Source: JACCXM01 sp046328335 (lineage in GTDB: Bacteria; Chloroflexota; Chloroflexia; Thermomicrobiales; UBA6265). From it: 64,000 nt of DNA. A model generated the notes under the pieces. The model ran no database searches and was not told where the DNA came from. It was given only the letters and a program-made list of their open reading frames with translations. A program made the translations under genes and the position numbers. The stretch spans positions 1-64,000 of the forward strand of contig JAXLWU010000017.1 of NCBI GenBank assembly GCA_046328335.1, read 5' to 3'. This document shows positions 1-8,322 of this stretch, in pieces; within the stretch, counting starts at the first letter, position 1, and every line of letters starts with the position of its first letter.

Positions 1-2016
1 TTGGCCAGCACGTCGGCCCAGGCTGCGCGTGAGGTGCGGCGGAATCGAATTGAGAAATCGCGAGGGGACGGAGTACGCGAAGCGCCCGTAGGCGGCGCGG
101 GAACTCGCGTGCGTCAAGTAGAGCAGCCTCTCGGCGCGCGTCATTCCCACGTAGAACAGACGCCGCTCCTCTTCCATCGCCTCCGGATGGAGGTGCTCGT
201 TTTCCACTGCCCGGCTGATCGGGAGCAGCCCTTCTTCCACGCCGGCGACGACGACAATCGGAAACTCCAGTCCTTTGGCCGAATGGAGCGTGATCAGCGT
301 CACCCGGCCCCGTTCGTCAGTCTCGAGCGAATCGACGTCTGCTACCAGAGCGACTCGCTCGAGATACCTCGGCAGGGTCAATGAGGCAGGGTCGGGCCCC
401 ATCTTCTCGAGTTCGGAGCGAAGTTCGAGCAGGTTCGCCCAACGATCGAGCGACTCTTCCTCGGTCCGGTCGAATGTCGCCGCATAGCCGGTGCGATCGA
501 CGGCGGTGTCAAAAATAGCGGTCAATGGCTCGGTTGGCAGATCGTTCCTCAGAGCGCCAAAAACAGAACCGACGCGCGACGCGGCACTCTTCGCGGTTCC
601 GGACAACGTTGGCGCGGACCCGACATTTATTTGACCAGCGCTGGCCAGAAACCCATCGAGCAGGGGGCGGCGCTCGCCATTGGCCCAATCCCGGATCGAT
701 TCCAGCGCGCGCGGTCCAAGTCCGCGTCCAATCGGGAAGTTCCCGGCAATGCGTTCCGCGGCGATCACATCGGCCGGGTTGTGCAGAAGCCTCAGGATCG
801 CCAGAACATCCTTGATCTCCTTGCGCTCGTAGAATCGAACACCACCCACGACCTGATACGGGATGCCCCGGAACCGGAGCGCCTCTTCGATCGCTCGGCT
901 CTGCGCCGTCGTGCGGTACATCACGGCCACATCGCTATAGGCCGCCTCGTCGCGCTCGGCGAGCCGGCGAACCTCGTCGGCAATGAACTGGGCTTCGTGT
1001 CCCTGGTCAGTCAGTTCACGGACGATGATCGGTTCGCCTTCGACATTGTCGGTGCGAAGCCGGCGATCGATGCGAGCTTGATTCTCCCGAATAACCCGAT
1101 CTGCCGCCTCGACGATGCGAGCGGTGGAGCGGTAGTTCAATTCGAGGTGGATCTGACGGGCGTCGGGATAGTCCTTCTCGAAATCGAGAATGTTGCGGAT
1201 ATCAGCCTGTCGCCAACCGTAGATCGATTGATCCGGATCACCGACGACAAAGAGGTTGCGGTGTCGCTCCGCCAATGCCGAGACGAGGACATACTGGACG
1301 CGGTTGGTGTCTTGATATTCGTCAACCAGGATGTGGAGATAGCGTTCCTGGTAGCGCTCCAGGAGATGCGGCGCTTCCTCGAAGAGAAAGATCGGCTGCC
1401 CGAGCAGATCATCGAAATCAAGCGCGTTGGCTCGGCGCAGCAACCGCTCGTATTCCCGGTAGACCCGGGCGACGATTTCTTCGTCATACGTCGCCGCGGC
1501 CGATCTCGCCTCGTCTGGCGAAACGAGCTGGCTCTTCGCCGCAGAAATGCGCGAGAGAATGCGCCGCGGCTGATAGAGCTTCGGATCGAGATCGAGTGTC
1601 GACAGCGCCGCCTTGGCGATATCGATCTGATCCGCGTCGTCGTAGATGGAAAACTGCGGGAGTATTCCGAGCCGATCCGCGACGACGCCCGGGTTTTCTC
1701 TCAGGATCCGCACGCCGAAGGAGTGAAACGTGCCCATGGTGATGCCGTCAAGTGGCCGACCGTGACGCAAGGCTTCGATGCGGGTTCGCATCTCACGCGC
1801 CGCCTTGTTGGTAAACGTGACGGCGAGAATCCGGTCTCCTGGCACGTTGAGCACGTCCATCAAATAGGCGATACGGTGCGTCAGAACGCGCGTCTTCCCC
1901 GAGCCCGGTCCCGCGACGACCAGAACCGGACCCTCGGTGGCGAGGACGGCTTCGCGCTGCTCGACATTGAGGCCGGCCAGCAGGCGATCGCTGGTCGAGG
2001 CGGAGGAATCATTCAC
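1..2016 (-). CDS. pcrA: ATP-dependent DNA helicase, UvrD/PcrA family (3' end outside window)
   Basis: Superfamily 1A 3'-5' helicase acting in nucleotide excision and mismatch repair and in removing proteins from DNA. The minus strand stays open for 672 codons with no stop and runs off the window edge, so the C-terminus is missing. Reading from the GTG at 2016, the Walker A GPGSGKT follows a QxxA-type motif NVEQREAV, then TFTNKAA, DEYQDTN (Walker B), VGDPDQSIYGWR, LNYRS, and near the edge TLHSAKGLEF and FYVGMTRAERLLYL, which are helicase motifs Ia to VI in order. The start is a GTG with a purine-rich GGAAAGG about a dozen bases upstream; no ATG lies in frame nearby. It is transcribed away from the tRNA-Met gene. 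UvrD and PcrA cannot be told apart without the C-terminus. Confidence 0.95.
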   Translation of the reverse strand, partial: MNDSSASTSDRLLAGLNVEQREAVLATEGPVLVVAGPGSGKTRVLTHRIAYLMDVLNVPGDRILAVTFTNKAAREMRTRIEALRHGRPLDGITMGTFHSFGVRILRENPGVVADRLGILPQFSIYDDADQIDIAKAALSTLDLDPKLYQPRRILSRISAAKSQLVSPDEARSAAATYDEEIVARVYREYERLLRRANALDFDDLLGQPIFLFEEAPHLLERYQERYLHILVDEYQDTNRVQYVLVSALAERHRNLFVVGDPDQSIYGWRQADIRNILDFEKDYPDARQIHLELNYRSTARIVEAADRVIRENQARIDRRLRTDNVEGEPIIVRELTDQGHEAQFIADEVRRLAERDEAAYSDVAVMYRTTAQSRAIEEALRFRGIPYQVVGGVRFYERKEIKDVLAILRLLHNPADVIAAERIAGNFPIGRGLGPRALESIRDWANGERRPLLDGFLASAGQINVGSAPTLSGTAKSAASRVGSVFGALRNDLPTEPLTAIFDTAVDRTGYAATFDRTEEESLDRWANLLELRSELEKMGPDPASLTLPRYLERVALVADVDSLETDERGRVTLITLHSAKGLEFPIVVVAGVEEGLLPISRAVENEHLHPEAMEEERRLFYVGMTRAERLLYLTHASSRAAYGRFAYSVPSRFLNSIPPHLTRSLGRRAGQ

Positions 2017-2117
2017 GAGAGGACATGCACCTTTCCCAGGAACAGACTTCGCGGGGCAGCCGCTGGCGAGTCTAGCATCGAACGACCGCGCTCAAAGTCG
2101 TCATAACACCAAAATCG

Positions 2118-2147
2118 TTGACGCGTCGTCGCTGCAGCAGGTACTCT
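2118..2147 (+). promoter_or_regulatory. Putative sigma-A promoter of tRNA-Met
   Basis: TTGACG at 2118-2123 and TACTCT at 2142-2147 are separated by 18 bases, placing a start site a few bases before the tRNA at 2160. The same TTGACG/18-bp arrangement is seen at tRNA-Ala, which supports the call; the -10 itself is weak. Confidence 0.45.
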
Positions 2148-2159
2148 ACGCGGCGATTT

Positions 2160-2234
2160 GCCGACGTAGCTCAGAGGCAGAGCAAGGGACTCATAAGCCC
2201 TTGGCCGGTGGTTCGATTCCACCCGTCGGCACCA
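2160..2234 (+). tRNA. tRNA-Met (anticodon CAT), probably elongator
   Basis: Acceptor GCCGACG (2160-2166) pairs fully with CGTCGGC (2224-2230); discriminator A and encoded CCA end at 2234. The D arm GCTC/GAGC and the T arm GGTGG-TTCGATT-CCACC are intact. The anticodon loop is CTCATAA with anticodon CAT. Position 1 pairs with 72, so the initiator hallmark (C1-A72 mismatch) is absent. A tRNA-Ile2 whose C34 is modified by TilS also carries CAT, and tilS is the next gene, so that identity cannot be fully excluded. There is an A-G mismatch at the base of the loop (31-39). Confidence 0.93.
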
Positions 2235-2274
2235 GGTGAGTCACCCTCAGGTACAGAACGGCGGGAGTTCGGCC

Positions 2275-3384
2275 GTGCCGAAATCGGCAGATCGTTGTCG
2301 ATCCGTCCGAGCATTCCCTCGCGCGCCGCTTGGTCTTGAACAACGGCTGCTGAGCCGGGCGATCCGTGCTGGCATCACATGCGGAGACCACCTCATCATT
2401 GCATTTTCCGCAGGGCGAGATTCTTTGGCGCTTGCGGCCGCTTCCCGCTGGCTGGTCCAGAGAATTGAGGTCGCGGTTACTCTCGTACACATCGATCACA
2501 GATTGCGCCATTCCTCCTCGGCGGAAGCACAACAAGCGGTCGAACTCGCGAGTTCGCTCGGACTGCCAATCGTGGTGCGCGAGATTTTAGGCGGGTTTCG
2601 CGATCGACACCCCGGTGTCGGACTTGAAGAGGCGGCCCGCAGAGAGCGTTATCGATTGCTGTTCGAGGTTGCGCACGATTTCGGGGCAAAGGTAATTGCC
2701 ACGGCACATCATCAACAGGACCAAGCGGAAACCGTCTTGCTGCATCTCCTCCGCGGCAGCGGGCTGCATGGCGCTGCCGGCATGGCAGAATGGCGACACT
2801 TGGACTCGGTTGTCACTATGAGCGACATATCCCAAAAGCAATCCAACATCCTCATCTGGCGACCACTCCTCCACGAAGAACCTTCTCAAATCACCACCTA
2901 CATCGAACGGCTTGGTCTCCATCCGATCATTGATCCGTCCAATACGGACCACCAATTCAGACGGAACGCGGTGCGCCATCAGGCACTACCGTTACTCGAG
3001 GATTTGGCGTCTGGCGCCGTAGCCGCACTGGCCCGCTACGCCGACATCGCGGCCGAGGAGGACCAGTTTCTTGATTTGCTGGCGCGCGCCGCGCTCGACG
3101 CCGCTCGAGACTCTGTGTGTGCGCTGCGAGTGGACCGATTGCTGGCGGAACCACGTGCTCTGCAATGCCGGATGATTCGGCTCTGGATTGGCGAGGCAGC
3201 CGATGGACTTGCCCCAAGTTTCAATCGGCTCGCCGCGGTCCTCGATTTGGCTCGTCACTCGGCATCCGGGCGTGAGATCGAGATCGGGGAGGGGTGGACG
3301 GTTCGCCGGTCGGCGGCGATGCTGCACCTTCGCGGCGAACAGCCGACAGGGAAACGAACGGAGGAGGACGCCGATGGAAGATAA
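2275..3384 (+). CDS. tilS: tRNA(Ile)-lysidine synthase TilS
   Basis: ATP-dependent PP-loop enzyme that converts C34 of tRNA-Ile(CAU) to lysidine so that AUA is decoded as isoleucine. The N-terminal half has the PP-loop region AFSAGRDSLAL, then VHIDHRLR, the family block GVGLEEAARRERYRLLFE and ATAHHQQDQAETVLLHLLRG, and later RNAVRHQALPLL. The PP-loop reads SAGRDS where SGGxDS is usual, so the second glycine is alanine. The protein is 369 residues and ends soon after the middle domain, so it resembles the shorter TilS forms without a full C-terminal domain. The GTG at 2275 is chosen because GGCGGGAG lies 8 bases upstream; an earlier in-frame GTG at 2236 abuts the tRNA CCA. It overlaps hpt by 11 bases, the classic tilS-hpt-ftsH order. 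Confidence 0.93.
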   Translation: MPKSADRCRSVRAFPRAPLGLEQRLLSRAIRAGITCGDHLIIAFSAGRDSLALAAASRWLVQRIEVAVTLVHIDHRLRHSSSAEAQQAVELASSLGLPIVVREILGGFRDRHPGVGLEEAARRERYRLLFEVAHDFGAKVIATAHHQQDQAETVLLHLLRGSGLHGAAGMAEWRHLDSVVTMSDISQKQSNILIWRPLLHEEPSQITTYIERLGLHPIIDPSNTDHQFRRNAVRHQALPLLEDLASGAVAALARYADIAAEEDQFLDLLARAALDAARDSVCALRVDRLLAEPRALQCRMIRLWIGEAADGLAPSFNRLAAVLDLARHSASGREIEIGEGWTVRRSAAMLHLRGEQPTGKRTEEDADGR

Positions 3385-3934
3385 GGAACCGCGAGCGACG
3401 GGGGTGGCGCGAATTCTGATTGAGGATGGTGCCATTCACGCCCGCACCGTCGAGATCGCGCGCGATCTCGACGCGATCTACGGGAACGAAACGCCGCTCC
3501 TGATTGGCGTCCTCAATGGCGCAATCACGTTCATGACCGATCTGATGCGGGCGATGACCATTCCGCTCGAGATCGATTTCATGGCGGTATCGTCGTATGG
3601 CGCCGCGACGCAGAGTTCCGGTGTCGTCCGCATTCTCAAGGATCTTGATCAGGAGATTGAGGGCCGGAGAGTTGTTGTTGTCGAAGACATCGTTGACAGC
3701 GGACTGACGTTGCAGTACCTGCTCGATGTGCTGGAGCGGCGAAACCCGAAGGATATTCGAGTCGTTGCTCTCTTGAAGAAAGACAAACCAGACGCCGCGG
3801 ATATCAAGGTCGACCAGATCGGGTTCAGCATTCCCGACGAGTTCGTGGTTGGCTACGGGCTTGACTATGCCGGCAAATACCGCAACCTACCGTACGTTGC
3901 CGTGCTCGACCCGAAGATGTATACGGGGGAGTGA
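3374..3934 (+). CDS. hpt: Hypoxanthine(-guanine) phosphoribosyltransferase
   Basis: Purine salvage enzyme joining hypoxanthine or guanine to PRPP to give IMP or GMP in the cytoplasm. The 186-residue protein is of normal length for the family. The PRPP-binding loop VVVVEDIVDSGLTL has both acidic residues, the early LLIGVLNGAITF and the SSYG flexible-loop segment are present, and the C-terminus carries the characteristic VVGYGLDYAGKYRNLPYVA. The ATG at 3374 has a strong GGAGGAGG ribosome-binding site inside the end of tilS, with which it overlaps by 11 bases, implying translational coupling. A second, highly divergent HPRT-like domain occurs in the fusion at 51211-52233, so this copy is presumably the housekeeping enzyme. 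Confidence 0.96.
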   Translation: MEDKEPRATGVARILIEDGAIHARTVEIARDLDAIYGNETPLLIGVLNGAITFMTDLMRAMTIPLEIDFMAVSSYGAATQSSGVVRILKDLDQEIEGRRVVVVEDIVDSGLTLQYLLDVLERRNPKDIRVVALLKKDKPDAADIKVDQIGFSIPDEFVVGYGLDYAGKYRNLPYVAVLDPKMYTGE

Positions 3935-4019
3935 CGCCCGAGCCACCATGCTACCCTTGCATGAGCCGGCGATGAGCTTTCGGTAAGATGTCTCCTTTTG
4001 CATTGTCGGAGTGCGTTTC

Positions 4020-5996
4020 GTGCCAGAACAGAAGTGGATTCGCAGTAGTCTTGTCTGGATCGTCCTGATCGTTGGCGTCATCGCCGTATGGGCCACATTT
4101 CTCGGCAGCGAGAGCGCGCCGACCGTCCGGACGATTGGTCAGGTCGCCGAAGATATTCAAGCGAACCGGGTATCGCGCCTGACCCAATCGGATGGAAGCC
4201 GCGAAGTCCGCGTTTCCTATCAGCCGGATGCTGGCCGGAGAGATGCGGTCACCACTATTCCGGATGGGACCGATCTCATCTCCGTTTTGCAGAATCTCGG
4301 CGTCAACACATCCAACCTGTCGCCGACATTGTTCACGTTTGAACCGCCCAGCAAGTGGGGAGCGTTACTTGGCGCGCTGACGTTTCTGCTTCCCACGCTC
4401 TTCCTGGTCGGGATCTTTGTTTTCATGATGCGCCAGACCCAGGGGACGAACAATCAGGCGATGTCGTTCGGCAAGAGCCGGGCCCGGCTCTTTACGGCGA
4501 ACCGTCCCTCGATCACCTTCTCGGACGTGGCCGGAGTGGAAGAGGCCAAGGAGGAACTCGTCGAAGTCGTCGAGTTCCTCAAATACCCAGAGAAGTTCGC
4601 CGCGCTGGGGGCAAGGATTCCGCGCGGCGTGCTCCTTGTCGGACCGCCGGGAACCGGCAAGACCCTCCTGTCGCGAGCAGTTGCCGGGGAAGCCGGCGTG
4701 CCCTTCTTCAGCATTTCCGGTTCCGAGTTCGTGGAAATGTTCGTCGGCGTTGGTGCGAGCCGGGTGCGTGATCTGTTCGACCAAGCGAAGCGCCATGCTC
4801 CCTGCATCGTCTTTGTTGACGAGATCGATGCCGTCGGCCGACAGCGCGGCGCGGGTCTTGGCGGCAGTCATGACGAACGAGAACAGACGCTCAACCAGAT
4901 CCTCGTCGAAATGGATGGCTTCGATTCCTCGACGAACGTGATCGTCATTGCCGCTACCAACCGGCCGGACGTGCTCGATCCAGCGCTGCTCCGGCCAGGT
5001 CGATTCGATCGGCAGGTCATCCTGGACCGGCCGGACATTCAGGGCCGGGTCGCCATCCTCGAAGTCCACATGCGCGGCAAGCCGCTGGAAGAGGATGTTT
5101 CGATCGAGAATCTGGCGCGGCAGACCCCCGGGTTCTCCGGCGCCGATCTCGAGAATCTCGTCAATGAAGCCGCCATCCTGGCCGCGCGGCGAAACCGCAA
5201 GATGGTGAGCCGCGACGAACTGACCGAGGCGATCGACCGGGTGATCGCTGGTCCTCAGCGCAAGAGCCGGGTCATTTCCGAACGGGAACGGGTGATGACC
5301 GCGTTCCACGAGGCTGGCCACGCCCTGGTCGCGCGGATGCTCCCCAATGCCGACCCGGTGCGGAAGGTGAGCATCGTGGCGCGGGGGATGATGGGCGGCT
5401 ACACCCGGGTCGTTCCGGACGAGGATCGGTTGTTCAAGACCAAGGCGCAGTTTGTCGACGAATTGGCGGTCTACATGGCCGGGCATGTGGCGGAGGAACT
5501 GGTCTTCGGCGAACAGTCGACTGGAGCGGCGAACGACATCGAGCGCGCCACGGCACTGGCGCGGCGGATGATCACCGAATTCGGCATGAGCCGGACCTTG
5601 GGACCACGCGCCTTCGGGAAAAAGGACGAACTGGTGTTCCTTGGCCGGGAGATCAGTGAGCAGCGCAATTACAGTGATGAAGTCGCCTTTCAGATCGACC
5701 AGGAGATCCGCGAGTTGATCGACTCGGCGCATGACAGAGCGCACGGCATCGTTGAAACCCAGATGGACAAACTGGAGGCGATCGCCGATCTGCTCCTCCG
5801 ACAGGAAACGATCGAAGGGGAGGAACTCGAGGCGCTGTTCGATGCGCCGCGACCTCGCCCGGCGCTGCAAGGGCCACCCATCGGTCGGCCGGCTGGGGCG
5901 CCCGATATCGCACCACGCGCGGACGCGGCATCGCATCGGAGCGAACGCGACGCGCCGCCCAGCGCGGGGCAATTGCGGCCGCAACCTGCGGATTGA
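4020..5996 (+). CDS. ftsH: ATP-dependent zinc metalloprotease FtsH
   Basis: Membrane-anchored AAA+ protease that extracts and degrades membrane and short-lived cytosolic proteins. The 658 residues show a first transmembrane helix at about 11-27, a short extracytoplasmic domain, a second helix at about 114-136, Walker A GPPGTGKT at 208-215, Walker B IVFVDEID, the second region of homology NRPDVLDPALLRPGRFDR, and the zinc site HEAGH at 430-434. A proline-rich tail of roughly 40 residues closes the protein. The GTG at 4020 is preferred over the GTG at 4011 because GGAG lies 8 bases ahead of it. It follows hpt with an 85-base gap and completes the tilS-hpt-ftsH block. Confidence 0.97.
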   Translation: MPEQKWIRSSLVWIVLIVGVIAVWATFLGSESAPTVRTIGQVAEDIQANRVSRLTQSDGSREVRVSYQPDAGRRDAVTTIPDGTDLISVLQNLGVNTSNLSPTLFTFEPPSKWGALLGALTFLLPTLFLVGIFVFMMRQTQGTNNQAMSFGKSRARLFTANRPSITFSDVAGVEEAKEELVEVVEFLKYPEKFAALGARIPRGVLLVGPPGTGKTLLSRAVAGEAGVPFFSISGSEFVEMFVGVGASRVRDLFDQAKRHAPCIVFVDEIDAVGRQRGAGLGGSHDEREQTLNQILVEMDGFDSSTNVIVIAATNRPDVLDPALLRPGRFDRQVILDRPDIQGRVAILEVHMRGKPLEEDVSIENLARQTPGFSGADLENLVNEAAILAARRNRKMVSRDELTEAIDRVIAGPQRKSRVISERERVMTAFHEAGHALVARMLPNADPVRKVSIVARGMMGGYTRVVPDEDRLFKTKAQFVDELAVYMAGHVAEELVFGEQSTGAANDIERATALARRMITEFGMSRTLGPRAFGKKDELVFLGREISEQRNYSDEVAFQIDQEIRELIDSAHDRAHGIVETQMDKLEAIADLLLRQETIEGEELEALFDAPRPRPALQGPPIGRPAGAPDIAPRADAASHRSERDAPPSAGQLRPQPAD

Positions 5997-6032
5997 CGCA
6001 CCGCGGGGCCAACCATACGGGCAGTCAAACAA

Positions 6033-6058
6033 AGAACCCGGTCACATGACCGGGTTCT
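6033..6058 (-). terminator. Intrinsic terminator downstream of tRNA-Ala
   Basis: A perfect 12-bp inverted repeat (arms AGAACCCGGTCA and TGACCGGGTTCT, 2-base loop) is followed on the minus strand by TTTGTTTG but on the plus strand by GC-rich sequence, so it fits termination of the minus-strand tRNA-Ala transcript. It may also stabilise the 3' end of ftsH mRNA. Confidence 0.7.
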
Positions 6059-6086
6059 GCGCGTTGCACTCGGTGCATCGTGGGGG

Positions 6087-6159
<73 letters not shown>

Positions 6160-6179
6160 AAGCGGAGTCAACACGCCGG

Positions 6180-6209
6180 AGTATACGGATTCGCGGATTC
6201 GCCCGTCAA
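6180..6209 (-). promoter_or_regulatory. Sigma-A promoter of tRNA-Ala
   Basis: On the minus strand TTGACG (6204-6209) and TATACT (6180-6185) are separated by 18 bases; the expected start near 6173 is 14 bases before the mature tRNA 5' end at 6159. Both hexamers match the vegetative consensus at five of six positions. Confidence 0.72.
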
Positions 6210-6262
6210 CGCGGTGATTTTTTCGCCCTCGCGGGCGGTTCGATGCCGAACGGGGAAGGCGA

Positions 6263-6292
6263 TTGGACACCGGGGTTGGTGCGCCGTATACT
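6263..6292 (+). promoter_or_regulatory. Putative sigma-A promoter of tRNA-Gly
   Basis: TTGGAC at 6263-6268 and TATACT at 6287-6292 with an 18-base spacer precede the tRNA at 6305 by the right distance. The -10 is identical to that of the divergent tRNA-Ala promoter; the -35 is weaker. Confidence 0.55.
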
Positions 6293-6304
6293 CGATTCCG
6301 CCTC

Positions 6305-6380
6305 GCGGGGGTAACTCAGTCGGTAGAGTACCTGCTTCCCAAGCAGGCTGTCGCGGGTTCGAGTCCCGTCCCCCGCTCCA
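6305..6380 (+). tRNA. tRNA-Gly (anticodon CCC)
   Basis: Acceptor GCGGGGG (6305-6311) pairs with CCCCCGC (6370-6376); discriminator T and CCA 6378-6380 are encoded. The anticodon stem CCTGC/GCAGG encloses loop TTCCCAA with anticodon CCC. The D and T arms (CGGG-TTCGAGT-CCCG) are intact. Confidence 0.95.
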
Positions 6381-6791
6381 GCAAGGTTGCTCACACACCC
6401 GCCCGTCTTCAGAACCCGGTCCCATGGTTGTACCGTACGGCCAAGGATCGGCTGCAATCACTGCTGCCACCGGTTGCATCCTCCGTCAACCAAGATCGCC
6501 GATTCCGTCAGGGCCAGCATTCCATTCGGTGGGAGCGGCGGCAACACAAGCACATCTTGCCGACACCTTTCACCCTGGTAGTGCAGAATCACAATTGGAC
6601 GGTTGTCTCCTCGATGGCTGGGCGAGCACGCTCCGGCCTCTAGCCCACTCGGCCGGTGTAGGCTCCGCGCATCGGGCGACGACTCTCCTGATCGACTGCG
6701 ACAGCAGGTCGTATTGCTCCAACCGGCATCGCTGCGGCGGTATGCGATGCTTGGACTATCAGTCCGATCCGAACCTGAACAAGGGGATGAA
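6381..6791. other. Intergenic, no gene recognised
   Basis: About 410 bases between tRNA-Gly and ridA. Short open frames occur on both strands but none has a convincing start, ribosome-binding site or family resemblance. No strong hairpin with a T-run was seen after the tRNA. Confidence 0.5.
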
Positions 6792-7196
6792 ATGAGCGAG
6801 AAGCAGTCGGCGAAGCGATTCTTGAGCCCAGCAACGATGCCAAAGCCCTTTGGCTACTCGCAGGTCGTCGAAGTTCGGGCCACCCGGACCGTCTACCTCG
6901 CAGGCCAGGTACCCTTCGATGCCGAGAACAATCTCGTCGGGGAGGGAGACTTCAGCGCCCAGGTCCGCCAGACGTTCGAGAACGTGCGACTCGGACTGGA
7001 AGCGGTCGGGATGTCCTTCGCCAATGTCGTCAAGATGCAATTCTTTCTGACCGACATCGCCAACCTGCCCAATGTGCGAGCGATTCGCGATTCGTTCATC
7101 AACACGGCCGAGCCCCCCGCGAGCACGTCGGTCGAAGTTGCGGCGTTGTTTCGGCCGGACGTCATGTTCGAGATGGACGTTGTTGCGGTGGAGTAG
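6792..7196 (+). CDS. RidA/YjgF/YER057c/UK114 family protein
   Basis: Small homotrimeric protein family whose founding member hydrolyses reactive enamine/imine intermediates released by PLP enzymes; many paralogues have unknown substrates. The 134 residues show the family core: YSQVVEVRATRTVYLAGQVPF, then TFENVRLGLEAVGMSFANVVKMQFFLTDI, then PPASTSVEVAALFRPDVMFEMDVVAV. The arginine that binds the carboxylate of the substrate in canonical RidA (in a SR or R-A-C-V context) is not obvious here, since the segment reads ASTSVEVAALFRP, so it may be a non-canonical Rid subgroup. The ATG at 6792 has AAGGGG upstream. The gene stands alone and stops at TAG exactly where family members end. Confidence 0.88.
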   Translation: MSEKQSAKRFLSPATMPKPFGYSQVVEVRATRTVYLAGQVPFDAENNLVGEGDFSAQVRQTFENVRLGLEAVGMSFANVVKMQFFLTDIANLPNVRAIRDSFINTAEPPASTSVEVAALFRPDVMFEMDVVAVE

Positions 7197-7513
7197 TCGT
7201 GTTCGTCGTGCCAGAACCATGACAAGAAGCGGTGCGACGACCAGGGTGGTTGCTGGAACCACCAATCAGCGGCAAGAACCGCGTTCGCTTGATTTCCGTC
7301 ATCAGATGACTTCCGTCAACAGAATAGGACTTCCGGGTACACCATTGGCGAAACCCGATTCTCTAGCGGTGCGTTCCATTCGGTGAGGGTGGTGACACTG
7401 CGCCATGTTGGTTCAGGGTTGGGCGGCATGGAACAGATCTTGCCACGACATGTCTTGGTGAACGCGGCGCGATGTCGCGGACCAGCACACCGGAAGTCGG
7501 AGGGATGAACCGC
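7197..7513. other. Intergenic, no gene recognised
   Basis: About 317 bases between the RidA gene and the exported-protein gene. It must hold the promoter of the latter, but no clear hexamer pair was seen. No significant hairpin or repeat was noticed. Confidence 0.45.
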
Positions 7514-8134
7514 ATGAATACCCCGCGCGTTACAGGGATGTCTCGCAAGACGCTGACCGCGTTCGTGGCCATGGGGCTGCTTGGCGCGGCGCTGGCGGGA
7601 CCGGCGAGGGCCCAGGATGACGACACCATTGTCCTCACGGCCGGCGGGTCGACCCTGACAGTGAGCCCGGGCCATGCCGATGCCGTCTCGGCCGTTGCCG
7701 AAGCGCATGCCTCGCCGGGCCACGCCCACACCAAGGGCGCGGCGGCGGAGGCGATCGCGGACTGTGAAGATGGCGCCATGACACGCGGTGCGGCGGCCTT
7801 GGCGGTTGCGCATCCGGACGAAGGCTCAGCCACTGAGACGCTCGTCTCCGAGATTATCGCCTCGACCAAGAAGGATGCGGAGGACAACTCCATCCGCAAG
7901 GTCGTCGAGGACAAGTGCCATAAGGAGAAGGAAAAGCCGGAGAAGGTGATCGAGGAAACTCCGGTCGAAACCCCAGCCGCGGAACCGACCGTGGTTGAAG
8001 TCCCCGTCACCGGTGCCGGCGGCTTTGGTCTCGCCGGTCTGAGCGGCCTTTTCGCCGCCGCGGCCATCGCCTCGGGCTGTGGTGCGGTTGGCCTCGCGGA
8101 TCCGCGCCGGTTCTTCCGGGCGGCTCAACGCTAA
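7514..8134 (+). CDS. Exported protein with sortase-like C-terminal sorting signal, function unknown
   Basis: The 206-residue product begins with a signal peptide (basic MSRKT, hydrophobic AFVAMGLLGAALAG, then ARAQDDD as a likely cleavage region). The mature part is rich in Ala, His, Asp and Glu with repeated HA, SPGHA and EA segments, then a Lys/Glu-rich stretch KCHKEKEKPEKVIEE and a Pro/Glu linker. The C-terminus is VPVTGAG followed by a hydrophobic segment of about 25 residues and a basic tail ADPRRFFRAAQR, the layout of a cell-wall sorting signal of the LPxTG type. The ATG at 7514 is preferred because GGAGGG sits 9 bases upstream; an ATG at 7505 is too close to it. A strong terminator follows at 8164. 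I do not recognise the mature domain. Confidence 0.7.
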   Translation: MNTPRVTGMSRKTLTAFVAMGLLGAALAGPARAQDDDTIVLTAGGSTLTVSPGHADAVSAVAEAHASPGHAHTKGAAAEAIADCEDGAMTRGAAALAVAHPDEGSATETLVSEIIASTKKDAEDNSIRKVVEDKCHKEKEKPEKVIEETPVETPAAEPTVVEVPVTGAGGFGLAGLSGLFAAAAIASGCGAVGLADPRRFFRAAQR

Positions 8135-8163
8135 CTACCGGCCAAACCAGACGCGGGCAAGTG

Positions 8164-8200
8164 AACAGGGTGCTGGCGGAACCGCCAGCACCCTGTTTTG
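8164..8200 (+). terminator. Intrinsic terminator
   Basis: A perfect inverted repeat of 16 bp (8164-8179 against 8182-8197) with a 2-base AA loop is followed by TTTTG. It lies 30 bases after the stop of the exported-protein gene and between it and the convergent rpoN, so it may serve both. Confidence 0.85.
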
Positions 8201-8322
8201 TGAAGCAGACCACGGGCTTGGTGTTGGTTCCGGACCCTCGCGCGGGCAGCGCCTCATCGTCCCGTACCGCAAGAGCGAAGATCCGCCATATCACCGGACA
8301 TGGCGTGTTGCGGTGGTGCCCT

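Noticed and set aside
631..2106. Long plus-strand open frame (491 codons) opposite the helicase gene
   Set aside because: It is a shadow of the minus-strand UvrD/PcrA gene, whose helicase motifs are all in order; the plus-strand product shows no family resemblance.
2160..2234. tRNA-Ile2 (CAT read as lysidine-modified) as identity of the CAT tRNA
   Set aside because: The loop CTCATAA fits elongator tRNA-Met and no further Ile determinant was recognised; kept only as a minor alternative.
4365..6032. 555-codon minus-strand open frame opposite ftsH
   Set aside because: Antisense shadow in GC-rich DNA; ftsH on the plus strand is unambiguous.
7194..7196. Complete reassignment of UAG to glutamine
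   Set aside because: ridA, rpoN (8323) and the first importer ATPase (15967) all end with TAG at the natural C-terminus of their families, so UAG works as a stop here.
6520..7395. Short similarity (ATTCCATTCGGTG) between about 6523 and 7374 as a repeat
   Set aside because: Only about a dozen bases match and the flanks differ, so chance is sufficient.
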